This document shows, one piece after another, positions 1 through 7,860 of a stretch of 64,000 nucleotides of DNA (positions are counted from its first letter, which is position 1; the number at the start of each line of letters is the position of its first letter). Below the pieces are notes generated by a model. That model was not told where the DNA came from and searched no databases. It saw only the letters and a program-made list of their open reading frames with translations. Source of the stretch: Thermovirga sp. (GTDB lineage: Bacteria; Synergistota; Synergistia; Synergistales; Thermovirgaceae); assembly GCF_017656375.1 (NCBI RefSeq), contig NZ_JACDOB010000002.1, forward strand, positions 1 through 64,000, in the 5' to 3' direction. The position numbers and the translations under genes are program-made.

Positions 1-418
1 GAATCTCTGGAGGTCTGATCTCATTTATGTGCTTATGACCTATCGCGGGGAAAACGTATCTTTGAAGCCTGGAAAGAACCCTTGCTGCGTGGTTGTCGCT
101 TCTAACTCCCTCCATTTTGCGGGAATACCAATCCAAAGCTATTTCCTGGAAGGTTTCAAGTTTATTTGGAGATGCAAGAATATTTACACCTTTATCTCTT
201 GCAAGCAATATTTCGTCCCTTTTAAGCCGAGCTTCACGCAGAGAAACATCCGGGTATCTGCCCAGACTGCGTTTGATTTCCCTGCCGTTCTGCCATATTC
301 TAATTCGCCAAAGCTTTGAACCTTTTGGCGTAACCTCAAGATATAACCCTCTCCCATCACGAACGGTATAGGATTTTTCCTTGGGTTTCAAAGCCCGAAT
401 TTTCAGATCTGACAACAC
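1..418 (-). CDS. Tyrosine recombinase (P4-type integrase), N-terminal part, cut by window edge
   Basis: This is a site-specific recombinase of an integrated element. An open frame runs without stops from a GTG at 418 (or TTG at 415, behind a G-rich Shine-Dalgarno stretch) to base 1. The first ~85 residues match the arm-DNA-binding domain of P4-type integrases (DUF4102): K-S-Y-T-V-R-D-G-R-G-L-Y-L-E-V, then K-L-W-R-I-R and L-G-R-Y-P. From about residue 90 a core-binding domain begins (T-F-Q-E-I-A, later Y-V-F-P-A-I-G). The catalytic domain with R-H-R-Y residues lies outside the window and cannot be checked. The gene points away from the 3' end of tmRNA, a classic attachment site for this family, so it is probably the first gene of the element. 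Confidence 0.88.
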   Translation of the reverse strand, partial: MLSDLKIRALKPKEKSYTVRDGRGLYLEVTPKGSKLWRIRIWQNGREIKRSLGRYPDVSLREARLKRDEILLARDKGVNILASPNKLETFQEIALDWYSRKMEGVRSDNHAARVLSRLQRYVFPAIGHKHINEIRPPEI

Positions 419-432
419 TTCCCCCACCCCCA

Positions 433-481
433 CCGTACATGTTAGCACAAAAAAGGCTCACATGTACGGTTTCATGTACGG
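433..481. repeat. Three copies of a 9-mer (CATGTACGG) in front of the integrase
   Basis: CATGTACGG occurs at 461-469 and 473-481 as direct repeats with a 12-base period, and as its reverse complement CCGTACATG at 433-441. They sit between the integrase start and ssrA. Integrases with an arm-binding domain bind short repeated arm sites in attP, so these are candidate arm-type sites; an operator for the integrase gene is the alternative. The repeats are seen directly; the function is inferred. Confidence 0.5.
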
Positions 482-527
482 TCTATGTTGTGGAACCCCA
501 TGTTTTTAGGCGAACAATATTGGACAT

Positions 528-567
528 AAAAAATCGCTAAAACCTAGCTTTCAAGCGGTTTTAGCGA
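528..567 (-). terminator. Rho-independent terminator of ssrA
   Basis: A perfect 11-bp inverted repeat (arms 534-544 and 557-567) is followed on the minus strand by six Ts (528-533). It lies 40 bases past the tmRNA 3' end and before the integrase start, so it should end ssrA transcription and insulate the integrase. Confidence 0.85.
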
Positions 568-606
568 ACTTTTGAGGATTTTCTTGGAAGGCTTAAAATT
601 ATCTAT

Positions 607-631
607 TGGTGGAGGCGCGGGGAATCGAACC
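607..631. other. Putative attachment site (att) at the ssrA 3' end
   Basis: The last ~25 bases of tmRNA (T-arm and acceptor stem with encoded CCA) are the usual crossover target of P4-type integrases. An integrase gene starts about 190 bases away and is oriented outward. The matching second copy would lie beyond base 1, so the exact core cannot be defined here. Confidence 0.5.
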
Positions 632-960
632 CCGGTCCGACAGGGGCCAACCCTGTGTTTCTCCGTGCGCAGTCCCTGCTTTAATGTCGAATCAGGTTCC
701 CCAGGGACAGGGCCCCTGATCCCAAGCTTCCTTGATCTTTCCTGAATAGCCGGGAAGCGCGGCTATCAGGGCATCCGCTTTATGTGACGCCCTTTGGAAA
801 TCCAAGCGGAGAAGATTTCCAAGGACGGGCTACTTCAATTAAGCAGCCAATGCGTAATTTTCGTTGGCACTTATTGTGCGATTCCGCTTTTTAACGAGAT
901 GCGGAGAACTCGGCACGCTTCACAAGGCCCTCCATCCTGCCGTCGAAACCTATCGCCCCC
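607..960 (-). ncRNA. ssrA: Transfer-messenger RNA (tmRNA)
   Basis: This is the RNA of trans-translation, which rescues stalled ribosomes and tags nascent chains for proteolysis. The 5' end reads GGGGGCGATAGGTTTCGACG (from 960) and the 3' end has the tRNA-like TTCGATTCCCCGCGCC and an encoded CCA (607-609). The tag reading frame is visible at 868-839: A-N-E-N-Y-A-L-A-A followed by TAA. The gene is intact (about 354 nt) even though it appears to be the insertion site of a mobile element. It lies 9 bases downstream of smpB on the same strand and is probably transcribed with it or from a promoter inside smpB. Confidence 0.97.
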
Positions 961-969
961 ATATATTTG

Positions 970-1422
970 CTAATGCCTCTTTAGAGCTTTTTCCATTGCT
1001 CTTCTGGCATCACGCTCTGCTATGCTTTCCCTTTTATCATGTTTGGTTTTTCCTTTAACCAAGGCCAACTCTATTTTTGCCCACTTGTTGTCTTTTAAAT
1101 ACATTTCAAGAGGCACAAGGGTTAACCCTTTCTCCTTTGTTTTCCCGATAAGCCGCTTTATCTCCTCTGACCTTAAAAGAAGCTTTCGCGGCCTCAATGG
1201 ATCATGATTATAATAGGTACCCTTCTCATAGGGAGAAATATGCACGTTGTAAAGCCACACTTCAGAACCATTTATCCTAGCATAACCATCTTTCAGGTTT
1301 ACCTTACCAGCTCTTACTGATTTTATCTCAGTTCCCGTAAGTTGTATTCCAGCTTCATAGGTTTCTATTATAAAATAATCGTGCCTTGCCTTCTTGTTTC
1401 TGGCTACAACATTCTTTGCCAT
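970..1422 (-). CDS. smpB: SsrA-binding protein SmpB
   Basis: SmpB binds tmRNA and delivers it to stalled ribosomes. The 150-residue product has the family landmarks: N-terminal [10 protein letters not shown], then [23 protein letters not shown], and a basic C-terminal tail (K-R-E-S-I-A-E-R-D). The ATG at 1422 is preferred over the longer frame because it has a GGAGGGG ribosome-binding site and because a strong promoter lies inside the extended frame at 1442-1470. It is directly followed by ssrA, its RNA partner. Confidence 0.96.
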   Translation of the reverse strand: MAKNVVARNKKARHDYFIIETYEAGIQLTGTEIKSVRAGKVNLKDGYARINGSEVWLYNVHISPYEKGTYYNHDPLRPRKLLLRSEEIKRLIGKTKEKGLTLVPLEMYLKDNKWAKIELALVKGKTKHDKRESIAERDARRAMEKALKRH

Positions 1423-1441
1423 AATCCCCTCCACCACGGCT

Positions 1442-1470
1442 ATTATACTGCCATTAGCCTTATTGGTCAA
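1442..1470 (-). promoter_or_regulatory. Sigma-70-type promoter of smpB-ssrA
   Basis: On the minus strand TTGACC (1470-1465) and TATAAT (1447-1442) are separated by 17 bases. The predicted transcription start is only ~12 bases before the smpB ATG. Confidence 0.8.
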
Positions 1471-1504
1471 CAATAATCAAACTTCATTGGCTTGATGTTT
1501 GCCC

Positions 1505-1540
1505 TAAAAAGAAAAAGGACCCCCTATTGGGATCCCTTAG
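1505..1540 (-). terminator. Terminator after tRNA-Pro
   Basis: An imperfect G/C-rich hairpin around 1515-1539 is followed on the minus strand by TTTTTCTTTTT. It lies directly downstream of the tRNA. Confidence 0.65.
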
Positions 1541-1550
1541 CCTTCAAACT

Positions 1551-1628
<78 letters not shown>

Positions 1629-1638
1629 AACGAAGTGC

Positions 1639-1668
1639 ATTCTAGCACCTACAAAGGGTTTCAGTCAA
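1639..1668 (-). promoter_or_regulatory. Promoter of tRNA-Pro
   Basis: Minus-strand TTGACT (1668-1663) and TAGAAT (1644-1639) are separated by 18 bases, just upstream of the tRNA 5' end at 1628. Confidence 0.65.
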
Positions 1669-1707
1669 CGAAAACATATTTTTTGTAATATCCGATATAA
1701 CACAAGA

Positions 1708-1737
1708 TTGATAAAAACTACACATAGATGATAGTAT
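1708..1737 (+). promoter_or_regulatory. Candidate promoter of the aldehyde oxidoreductase gene
   Basis: TTGATA (1708-1713) and TAGTAT (1732-1737) with an 18-base spacer lie about 85 bases before the chosen start. The match is moderate. Confidence 0.4.
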
Positions 1738-1822
1738 ATTTAAGGCCTTTCAAACAATTATACACACGATGAAGCCATAAGATTGTATTGTGGCCAATAA
1801 ATTTAAGGGGGGAATGCAGGAA

Positions 1823-3991
1823 ATGGAGAACATGAAGTTGTTGGCCGAATGGTCGTACGAACCAACAAAAGCCCATAGGGGCTACACAGGCAAGACCTTG
1901 AAGATCAACGTAGGAGAAAGGACATTCGAGGCTAAAGACGTAACTGAGGATATGAAAGAAAAGTTCGTAGGCGGAAGAGGTTTCGGGCTGAAACTCCTCT
2001 GGGATGCAGTAAAAGATACCACCAAGTGGAACGACCCAGAGAACGAGATAGTCATCTCCGGAGGTCCTCTTTGCGGAATAACCCAGTACCCCGGCACAGG
2101 TAAGTTTTACGCTGTTTTCATTTCTCCTCTGACGGAACAGACCTACGACAGTAATGCCGGAGGCCACTTTGGCCCATTGCTCAAGTTCGCTGGCTGGGAT
2201 GCCCTAGAAATTCAAGGCAAATCCGATAAGGACGTAGTAGTGGTCATAGACGGCGATGAAGGCAAGGTGAAAATTTTCGAATCTCCTTTTGAGGACATAA
2301 ACGCCTACTCTATTACGGAAACCCTTCATGAGTATTTCAGCGATCCCAACGACATCAATGACAGGAAGCATGTTTCCGTTATAACAGCAGGCAAAGGCGC
2401 AGAGCACACATATTGGGGATGCTTGAACAGCAGCTTCTGGGACAGCCATAGGAAGATAGCAAGACTGAAACAGGCAGGCCGAGGCGGTGGAGGAACAGTA
2501 TTCAGAGACAAGAAGATAGCAGCCTTGGTTGTAAAAACCCACAACCTTTCCGGAACTGCTAACGACCCAGCAGACATAGACACTTTGACAAAAGTGGGAC
2601 TTAAACTCCACAAAGAAATATTTACCCTTGACTCTAAACAGTGTCGCATGCGCACAGTCGGAACTCCTCATCTCAACGAAATCATGAACGAATATCATAT
2701 CCTCCCAGTTCATAATTATAAGTTCGGACAGCATCCAGACGCGGACAAAATACACTCTGAAGTTTACGGTAAACTCTTCACACAGGGCATCGCAGACGGT
2801 TGTTGGTATGGCTGCACTTTGGCATGTGCCAAAGCCGTAGATAACTACACTATCAAAACCGGCCCATGCAAAGGCCAAGTAGTAACTGTAGATGGCCCTG
2901 AATATGAGACAGCAGCAGGCCTTGGTTCAAACGTGGGTGTCTTTGATCCTGAATGGACCATAGAAACCAATTTCTACGCCGATCACTACGGCCTTGATAC
3001 TATATCTTTAGGTACAGGTATAGCTTTCGTCTGTGAGTGTTACGAGCTCGGGTATATCACAAAAGAGCACACAAATGGCCTAGAACTCAAATTCGGCAAC
3101 AAAGACGACATATTGGAGCTTATCCATAGGATGGCAGAAGGTAAAGATGAATTTGCCAAGATAGTTGGTTTGGGCATCCACAGGATGAAAGACATATTTG
3201 CAGAGAAATTCGGAGCTCCAAGAGACATACTTGAAAAAATAGGTATGGAGGGGCAAGGTATAGAAGTCTCCGAATACGTGCCAAAAGAGTCCATTGCTCA
3301 GTGGGGCGGTTACTTCCTCACACTAAAAGGCCCTCAGCACGACGAGGCGTGGCTCATTTTCATGGACAGAGTAAACAAACAGCTTCCTACTTTTGAGGAC
3401 AAAGCTGAAGCTCTGCACTACTTCCCAAACTTCCGTACGTGGTTCTCGCTGGTCGGGCTTTGCAAACTGCCCTGGAACGACATCGAACCTGCAGATAACG
3501 CTACTAAGTATCCTCCACAGGAAGCCGCAAAGGTCCCAGAACATGTACAGAACTACGTGGACATTTTCAACGCCGTGACTGGCAAAAACATAACCAAGGA
3601 AGAGCTGATCCTCCAGTCAGAAAGAGTCTACAATTTCCAGAGGGTCTTCCAGCTAAGGCTAGGTAAAGGTACCCGCAAGTATCACAACATTCCAGACAGA
3701 GCTCTAGGACCTGTTTTCCCCGATGAGTGGGAAGCCAGAGCAGAATACTACGACAATGAATTGAAAGAAGCAGGCGTAAATCCCGAAGAGCTGTCCACCG
3801 AGGAAAAGATAAAGAAATTGAACGAAATAAGAAGACAGCAGTGGGAAGAGCTAGTAGACGCCGTCTATAAGCGCCGCGGTTGGGATAGGAACGGAATACC
3901 CACAGTAGAAACTCTTAAGAGGTTGGGTATTGACTATCCTGATGTCGTAGCAGTAGTTGAAAAACACGCAAAACCGGAGGATAGGTGGTAA
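1823..3991 (+). CDS. Aldehyde:ferredoxin oxidoreductase family protein (tungsten/molybdopterin)
   Basis: This 722-residue protein belongs to the AOR family, which oxidises aldehydes (or reduces acids) with ferredoxin using a bis-pterin tungsten or molybdenum centre and one [4Fe-4S] cluster. The N-terminal domain has G-G-R-G-F-G-L-K and G-P-L-C-G-I-T-Q-Y-P-G-T-G-K. Cluster cysteines are visible near residue 327 as C-W-Y-G-C-T-L-A-C, spaced CxxxCxxxC (commonly CxxCxxxC in this family), with a later G-L-C-K-L-P supplying the fourth. The ATG at 1823 follows a GGGGGG ribosome-binding site at good distance; an upstream in-frame GTG at 1790 is less likely. A MoaD/ThiS-like gene follows 10 bases after the stop. 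The substrate cannot be read from the sequence; an aldehyde from amino-acid breakdown is plausible. Confidence 0.9.
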   Translation: MENMKLLAEWSYEPTKAHRGYTGKTLKINVGERTFEAKDVTEDMKEKFVGGRGFGLKLLWDAVKDTTKWNDPENEIVISGGPLCGITQYPGTGKFYAVFISPLTEQTYDSNAGGHFGPLLKFAGWDALEIQGKSDKDVVVVIDGDEGKVKIFESPFEDINAYSITETLHEYFSDPNDINDRKHVSVITAGKGAEHTYWGCLNSSFWDSHRKIARLKQAGRGGGGTVFRDKKIAALVVKTHNLSGTANDPADIDTLTKVGLKLHKEIFTLDSKQCRMRTVGTPHLNEIMNEYHILPVHNYKFGQHPDADKIHSEVYGKLFTQGIADGCWYGCTLACAKAVDNYTIKTGPCKGQVVTVDGPEYETAAGLGSNVGVFDPEWTIETNFYADHYGLDTISLGTGIAFVCECYELGYITKEHTNGLELKFGNKDDILELIHRMAEGKDEFAKIVGLGIHRMKDIFAEKFGAPRDILEKIGMEGQGIEVSEYVPKESIAQWGGYFLTLKGPQHDEAWLIFMDRVNKQLPTFEDKAEALHYFPNFRTWFSLVGLCKLPWNDIEPADNATKYPPQEAAKVPEHVQNYVDIFNAVTGKNITKEELILQSERVYNFQRVFQLRLGKGTRKYHNIPDRALGPVFPDEWEARAEYYDNELKEAGVNPEELSTEEKIKKLNEIRRQQWEELVDAVYKRRGWDRNGIPTVETLKRLGIDYPDVVAVVEKHAKPEDRW

Positions 3992-4001
3992 GTTTAGAAT
4001 C

Positions 4002-4199
4002 ATGATTACCGTAAATGGAGAACCCATGGAATGGGAAGTAGGCCTAACAGTCAAAGACATAATAACGCGGAAAAAATACACTTTTCCCCTCTTGGCTGTT
4101 TGGATTAACGATTCACCTGTTCCAAGGGATGATTTTAACTCTACCAAAGTGCCTGATGGCGCAAAAGTCCAGATCATCCATATGATTAGCGGTGGTTAA
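4002..4199 (+). CDS. MoaD/ThiS-family sulfur carrier protein
   Basis: This is a 65-residue ubiquitin-fold protein ending in S-G-G, the di-glycine tail that is adenylated and thiocarboxylated in MoaD and ThiS. It starts M-I-T-V-N-G-E-P, typical for the family. The partner AOR-family gene ends 10 bases upstream, so a role in making the tungsto- or molybdopterin of that enzyme is likely. ThiS itself is less likely because no thiamine gene is nearby. The C-terminal Gly-Gly is seen; the role is inferred from context. Confidence 0.82.
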   Translation: MITVNGEPMEWEVGLTVKDIITRKKYTFPLLAVWINDSPVPRDDFNSTKVPDGAKVQIIHMISGG

Positions 4200-4200
4200 A

Positions 4201-4260
4201 AACAAGAAGGGGAGAAAATCTCAAATTTTCTCCCCTTCTTGTTTCTTGTTTTATGTTTTT
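4201..4260 (+). terminator. Strong terminator after the AOR/MoaD pair
   Basis: A perfect 19-bp inverted repeat (4201-4219 and 4225-4243) with a five-base loop is followed by a T-rich stretch. It also lies downstream of the convergent gene at 4290 and may act in both directions. Confidence 0.85.
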
Positions 4261-4289
4261 TACTTTATTAATCATACCTATTCATTTAC

Positions 4290-4955
4290 TTACCCACTAC
4301 CATCTTGTTTTCTATTCTTTTGTCCTGGCCTTCGTGTATTATCTTCCGGCCCAATGGCATTTTCCCAATATAGCCTTCCATAGGCGAAAGAATCATTAAA
4401 TAAAGGGATCTCTGTCCATCCCCAAGGGGTAACCAACAGGAAACGAAAATCTACTCCTTGTTTTCTTAGCACCCTTATATGATGAATATATCTTGCAGTT
4501 TCTGGTATAGACCAGCTTTCGCTAACAACCCATACCTTCCTACACTTACCTCTTCCGAATAAAGAAGCGTAATCCACAGCCAGCCTCATGCCCTCTTCCA
4601 AATCAATAGTTCCCACACAAAGGACAATTGCGTCACTTTTCCCTTTGGGCATATGAGGCGCTGGCAATATATCCGCAAATTCCTCAAGTCTCCCCAAATT
4701 CGCAAAAAGAATCTCAGGATCTCCAATATTTCTGTCCGCATATCCCTGGTAAAATTCCTCTGCCTGATACTCCACATCGCCATTCAGCGCGGAGTACATC
4801 CATTCTTGAATGATATATAAAAGATCTTTTATATATGAAGGATATTTCGGCTCTGACATGGCTTCTAAAATATCCCCTACAGTCAAAGTATGATCTTCCC
4901 CGTTTAATCGCTTTTGGAAATTTGCTTTGTTATCTTTTTCACCTTGGGTGCTCAT
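4290..4955 (-). CDS. Protein of unknown function
   Basis: I do not recognise this 221-residue protein. It starts at the ATG at 4955 after a clear GGAGGTG ribosome-binding site. It is acidic and soluble with no signal peptide or membrane segment. The middle part (about residues 100-190) alternates hydrophobic strands and helices (D-A-I-V-L-C-V-G-T-I-D-L-E-E-G, then R-K-V-W-V-V-S-E-S-W-S-I, then R-F-L-L-V-T-P-W-G-W), which suggests a small alpha/beta fold of the NAD- or nucleotide-binding kind, but no catalytic motif is evident. It is divergent from the isochorismatase-family gene, with which it shares a promoter region. Confidence 0.75.
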   Translation of the reverse strand: MSTQGEKDNKANFQKRLNGEDHTLTVGDILEAMSEPKYPSYIKDLLYIIQEWMYSALNGDVEYQAEEFYQGYADRNIGDPEILFANLGRLEEFADILPAPHMPKGKSDAIVLCVGTIDLEEGMRLAVDYASLFGRGKCRKVWVVSESWSIPETARYIHHIRVLRKQGVDFRFLLVTPWGWTEIPLFNDSFAYGRLYWENAIGPEDNTRRPGQKNRKQDGSG

Positions 4956-5044
4956 AATAACACCTCCATCCTCTTTCAAGTCTGAAGAGCATATCATAAA
5001 AACAAATAATATAAAATAGGTTTTTTCAAAATCAGCACTGAAGG

Positions 5045-5050
5045 TATAAT
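5045..5050 (+). promoter_or_regulatory. Candidate -10 element of the 5108-6470 gene pair
   Basis: TATAAT at 5045-5050 lies about 58 bases before the isochorismatase-family start. No good -35 element is visible. Confidence 0.35.
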
Positions 5051-5107
5051 ATACATAAATTACAAATTTTTTGCTATACAAAATACTCAAAAGGGGTGGT
5101 GATGCAA

Positions 5108-5662
5108 ATGAAATTATTCGACATTAATAGCCAAAAAAGCCAATTTCTTCTGATTGATGCTCAAGAAAAGCTAGTATCAATGGTGGAAAATGAGAGAAAA
5201 ATCTTAAAAAACATTAAAACCCTTCTAAAGGCCTGCGATGTGATGGAGATTCCCGTAAAATACACTGAACACTACCCTAGCGGTTTAGGCCCCACCGTAA
5301 AAGATCTCCTTGACGCCATGCCACAAGATAGCCGTAGTTTTGAAAAAATTCATTTCTCCTGCTGTGAAGAAAAAGACTTTCATACCTTTTTGCAATTTGC
5401 GGGAAGAGACCAAATAATCATAGCAGGGATAGAAACCCATATTTGTGTGCTCCAAACTGTCATTGACCTAATAAATAAAGAACACGAAGTTTTCGTTGTC
5501 GCAGATGCATGTTCAAGCAGAAGTGTGGATAACCACAACATGGCACTGGAAACAATGAGACAATTCGGGGCAGTTGTTCTGCCTACTGAATCTATAATCT
5601 ACAGACTCCTCCGCCGTGCTGGAACTCAAGCTTTCAAGGCTCTCTTGCCATATTTCAAGTAA
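5108..5662 (+). CDS. Isochorismatase-family cysteine hydrolase
   Basis: This 184-residue protein has the Asp-Lys-Cys triad of the isochorismatase/nicotinamidase superfamily: D17 in L-L-I-D-A-Q-E-K, K80 in F-E-K-I-H-F-S, and C113 in G-I-E-T-H-I-C-V-L-Q-T. The family hydrolyses amide or vinyl-ether substrates, and the substrate here is unknown. The ATG at 5108 is 8 bases from AAGGGGTGG; an ATG at 5102 is possible. Four bases separate it from the following metallo-hydrolase gene, so the two are co-transcribed. Confidence 0.87.
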   Translation: MKLFDINSQKSQFLLIDAQEKLVSMVENERKILKNIKTLLKACDVMEIPVKYTEHYPSGLGPTVKDLLDAMPQDSRSFEKIHFSCCEEKDFHTFLQFAGRDQIIIAGIETHICVLQTVIDLINKEHEVFVVADACSSRSVDNHNMALETMRQFGAVVLPTESIIYRLLRRAGTQAFKALLPYFK

Positions 5663-5666
5663 GCTA

Positions 5667-6470
5667 ATGGCTGAGCAACGATCTCTTTTCACTAAGTCAT
5701 TCATTCGCTTTTTAGGCACCGGCGGAAGCCGTTTTACTGTAATGAGTCAACTGAGAGCCTCGGGGGGCCTGTGGTTCCAGTGGAAGGATCTATCTTTTTC
5801 TATAGACCCTGGCCCGGGCTCCCTGGTAAGGATGCATCAGACCCATCCCCCGCTGGATCCTGCCAAACTAGATGGGATACTACTGAGTCACAAGCATTTA
5901 GATCACTCTTCTGACTTAAATGTTCTTGTAGAAGCCATGACAGGTGGTGGCTTCCACAAAAGAGGGCTAGTAATTGCCCCATCTGACGCGATAAATGGCA
6001 GAGAGAAAATCCTTTACAGCTACTTGCGATCTAAAATATTTAAACTACACACTTGGGAAGATGGGAAAAGATTTCAACTCACGCTAAATGGAGCACTAGA
6101 TGTCGAAGGTGTATCTCTAATACATCATGGAGTAGAATGCTTTGGAATGGTATTCAGGGAACAAGGCCAACATTTATGGGGCCTAATAAGCGATACGAGA
6201 TTAGAAAAACACTGGATAGAACGATTTTCCGGTTGTCCAATTCTTGTCATAAACATGACACTATCACATAAACGGGCTAATTTAGACCACCTATCACCTG
6301 AAGATGTCAAATATATAATTAGAGAACTCAACCCTCCATTAACAATTATTACCCATTTCGGGCGTGGGGTGCTCAAGGATGGACCAGATAAAATAGCACA
6401 AAAACTCTCAACAAAAAACAATAAAGTAGTAGCTGCAGAGGACGGCTTAGTCGTAAACCTAAGTATATAA
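5667..6470 (+). CDS. Metallo-beta-lactamase-fold hydrolase (RNase Z-like)
   Basis: This 267-residue protein carries the dinuclear-zinc signature H75-x-H77-x-D79-H80 in L-S-H-K-H-L-D-H-S-S-D, with later metal ligands likely in the L-I-S-D-T segment and the final T-H-F-G. N-terminal F-L-G-T-G-G-S-R and a D-P-G-P-G-S strand are typical of the RNase Z / PhnP-like branch. The start follows the upstream stop by four bases. The substrate (phosphodiester or other) is not evident. Confidence 0.83.
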   Translation: MAEQRSLFTKSFIRFLGTGGSRFTVMSQLRASGGLWFQWKDLSFSIDPGPGSLVRMHQTHPPLDPAKLDGILLSHKHLDHSSDLNVLVEAMTGGGFHKRGLVIAPSDAINGREKILYSYLRSKIFKLHTWEDGKRFQLTLNGALDVEGVSLIHHGVECFGMVFREQGQHLWGLISDTRLEKHWIERFSGCPILVINMTLSHKRANLDHLSPEDVKYIIRELNPPLTIITHFGRGVLKDGPDKIAQKLSTKNNKVVAAEDGLVVNLSI

Positions 6471-6558
6471 TTCCCAGAAAAATTTTCCTAATTAAAAATT
6501 TCTGATAACATATGAGAGTAGATATAAGCTAAACTTTTTAAAGGGGGTATTTAAACAA

Positions 6559-7803
6559 ATGGTCTTGGACAAAATAAAGGCTTTAGAACTTCACAGAAGA
6601 GCAAAAGGCAAATTCGACATATACCCTACAATTAACATAAACAGCGAGGAAGATCTCTCCCTCGCCTATATTCCAGGCAGTGTCCCCGCTGCATTAGCAA
6701 TAAAGGATGACGTAGGGAAAAGCTACGAATACACTGGTAGGGGCAACAGAATTGCCGTAATTACTGACGGCAGCGCGGTTTTGGGGTTAGGTAAAGTAGG
6801 CCCAGATGCCGCAATGCCTGTAATGGAAGGTAAATGCCTTATCTTCAAAATTTTCGGTGATGTGAACGCTATTCCCTTATGCCTAGATTGCAATGATGTA
6901 GAAGCAATAGTTCATATTGCAGCCACACTGTCTCCTTCCTTTGGCGGCATCAATATAGAGGACATATCATCTCCAAGAACATTCATGATAGTAAGGGAAC
7001 TACAAAACAGAGTTGACATCCCCATCTTATGTGACGATCAACATGGAACAGCTGTAGTTGTATTGGCGGCCCTTTGGAACGCGCTTGAGGTTCAGGGACG
7101 AAAAATAGAAGACCTAAAAATTGTAGTGTGTGGAGCAGGAGCAGCCGGTATATCCGTGACAGAACTCTTACTGGCAGCAGGAGCAAAAAATATAACAGTT
7201 TTAAATAGTTCAGGAATCCTATCTGAATCTAACTCCAACATGAACCACATTCAGCAGGAACTTGCTTTAAAAACAAACCCTGAAGGCATCAAAGGTGGAC
7301 TGCATGAAGCTATTGAAGGAGCTCATTTATTTATAGGGCTATCAAAGGGGAATATTCTTGACCCTCAATTGATACGCCGAATGGAGAAAGACCCCATTAT
7401 CTTTGCAATGGCCTTGCCTGAACCAGAGATACATCCAGAGCAGGCTTACGCCGCAGGAGCATCAATAGTTGGAACAGGGTTGCCAGAGTATCCCAACGCA
7501 ATGCCCAACCTTCATACATCTCCAGGTATAATGCGGGGACTTCTTGATGTAAGAGCAACATTTCTCTCAACAAACATGTTGCTTGAAGCATCAAGGGCTC
7601 TAGCCAATGTCGTTGATAGAAGAAGGCTGTCTCCCCAAAAAATAACTCCCGATGTTTTCTGTGATGAAGTCAGCCCGTGTGTCGCCGAAGCTGTTGGACA
7701 GGCTGCCATCAAGGAAGGATTTGCTTCCCTTAATGTACCCAAAGGACAAATATATAATAATTTATGGGAAAACCTGTACGGTAACAAATTATCTAGACAC
7801 TAA
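6559..7803 (+). CDS. Malic enzyme (oxaloacetate-decarboxylating malate dehydrogenase)
   Basis: This enzyme converts malate to pyruvate and CO2 with reduction of NAD(P), or runs in reverse for anaplerosis. The 414-residue protein has the N-terminal Y-T-G-R-G-N-R-I-A-V-I-T-D-G-S-A-V-L-G-L-G segment, an acidic metal site (I-N-I-E-D-I and L-C-D-D-Q-H-G-T), and a Rossmann nucleotide-binding motif G-A-G-A-A-G at about 192-197. Length and domains match the short bacterial form. A strong AAGGGGG ribosome-binding site precedes the ATG. It stands alone between the hydrolase pair and a terminator. Confidence 0.95.
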   Translation: MVLDKIKALELHRRAKGKFDIYPTININSEEDLSLAYIPGSVPAALAIKDDVGKSYEYTGRGNRIAVITDGSAVLGLGKVGPDAAMPVMEGKCLIFKIFGDVNAIPLCLDCNDVEAIVHIAATLSPSFGGINIEDISSPRTFMIVRELQNRVDIPILCDDQHGTAVVVLAALWNALEVQGRKIEDLKIVVCGAGAAGISVTELLLAAGAKNITVLNSSGILSESNSNMNHIQQELALKTNPEGIKGGLHEAIEGAHLFIGLSKGNILDPQLIRRMEKDPIIFAMALPEPEIHPEQAYAAGASIVGTGLPEYPNAMPNLHTSPGIMRGLLDVRATFLSTNMLLEASRALANVVDRRRLSPQKITPDVFCDEVSPCVAEAVGQAAIKEGFASLNVPKGQIYNNLWENLYGNKLSRH

Positions 7804-7810
7804 ATATTAT

Positions 7811-7860
7811 AGGCCCTCTTAAGACTTGTTTTTACGTTCGTAGTCTAGGAGGGCCCTTTT
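7811..7860. terminator. Bidirectional terminator between malic enzyme and ogt
   Basis: Imperfect inverted repeat: GGCCCTCTTAAGACT near 7811 pairs with AGTCTAGGAGGGCC near 7840-7855, followed by a T-run on the + strand. It overlaps the last codons of the convergent ogt gene. Confidence 0.6.

Noticed and set aside
29-371. Two + strand open frames at the window start
   Set aside because: They lie opposite the integrase N-terminus, whose minus-strand translation matches a known domain.
2204-2878. 224-residue open frame on the minus strand inside the aldehyde oxidoreductase gene
   Set aside because: It is a shadow of the well-supported + strand gene, has no ribosome-binding site and a cysteine- and valine-rich, non-protein-like composition.
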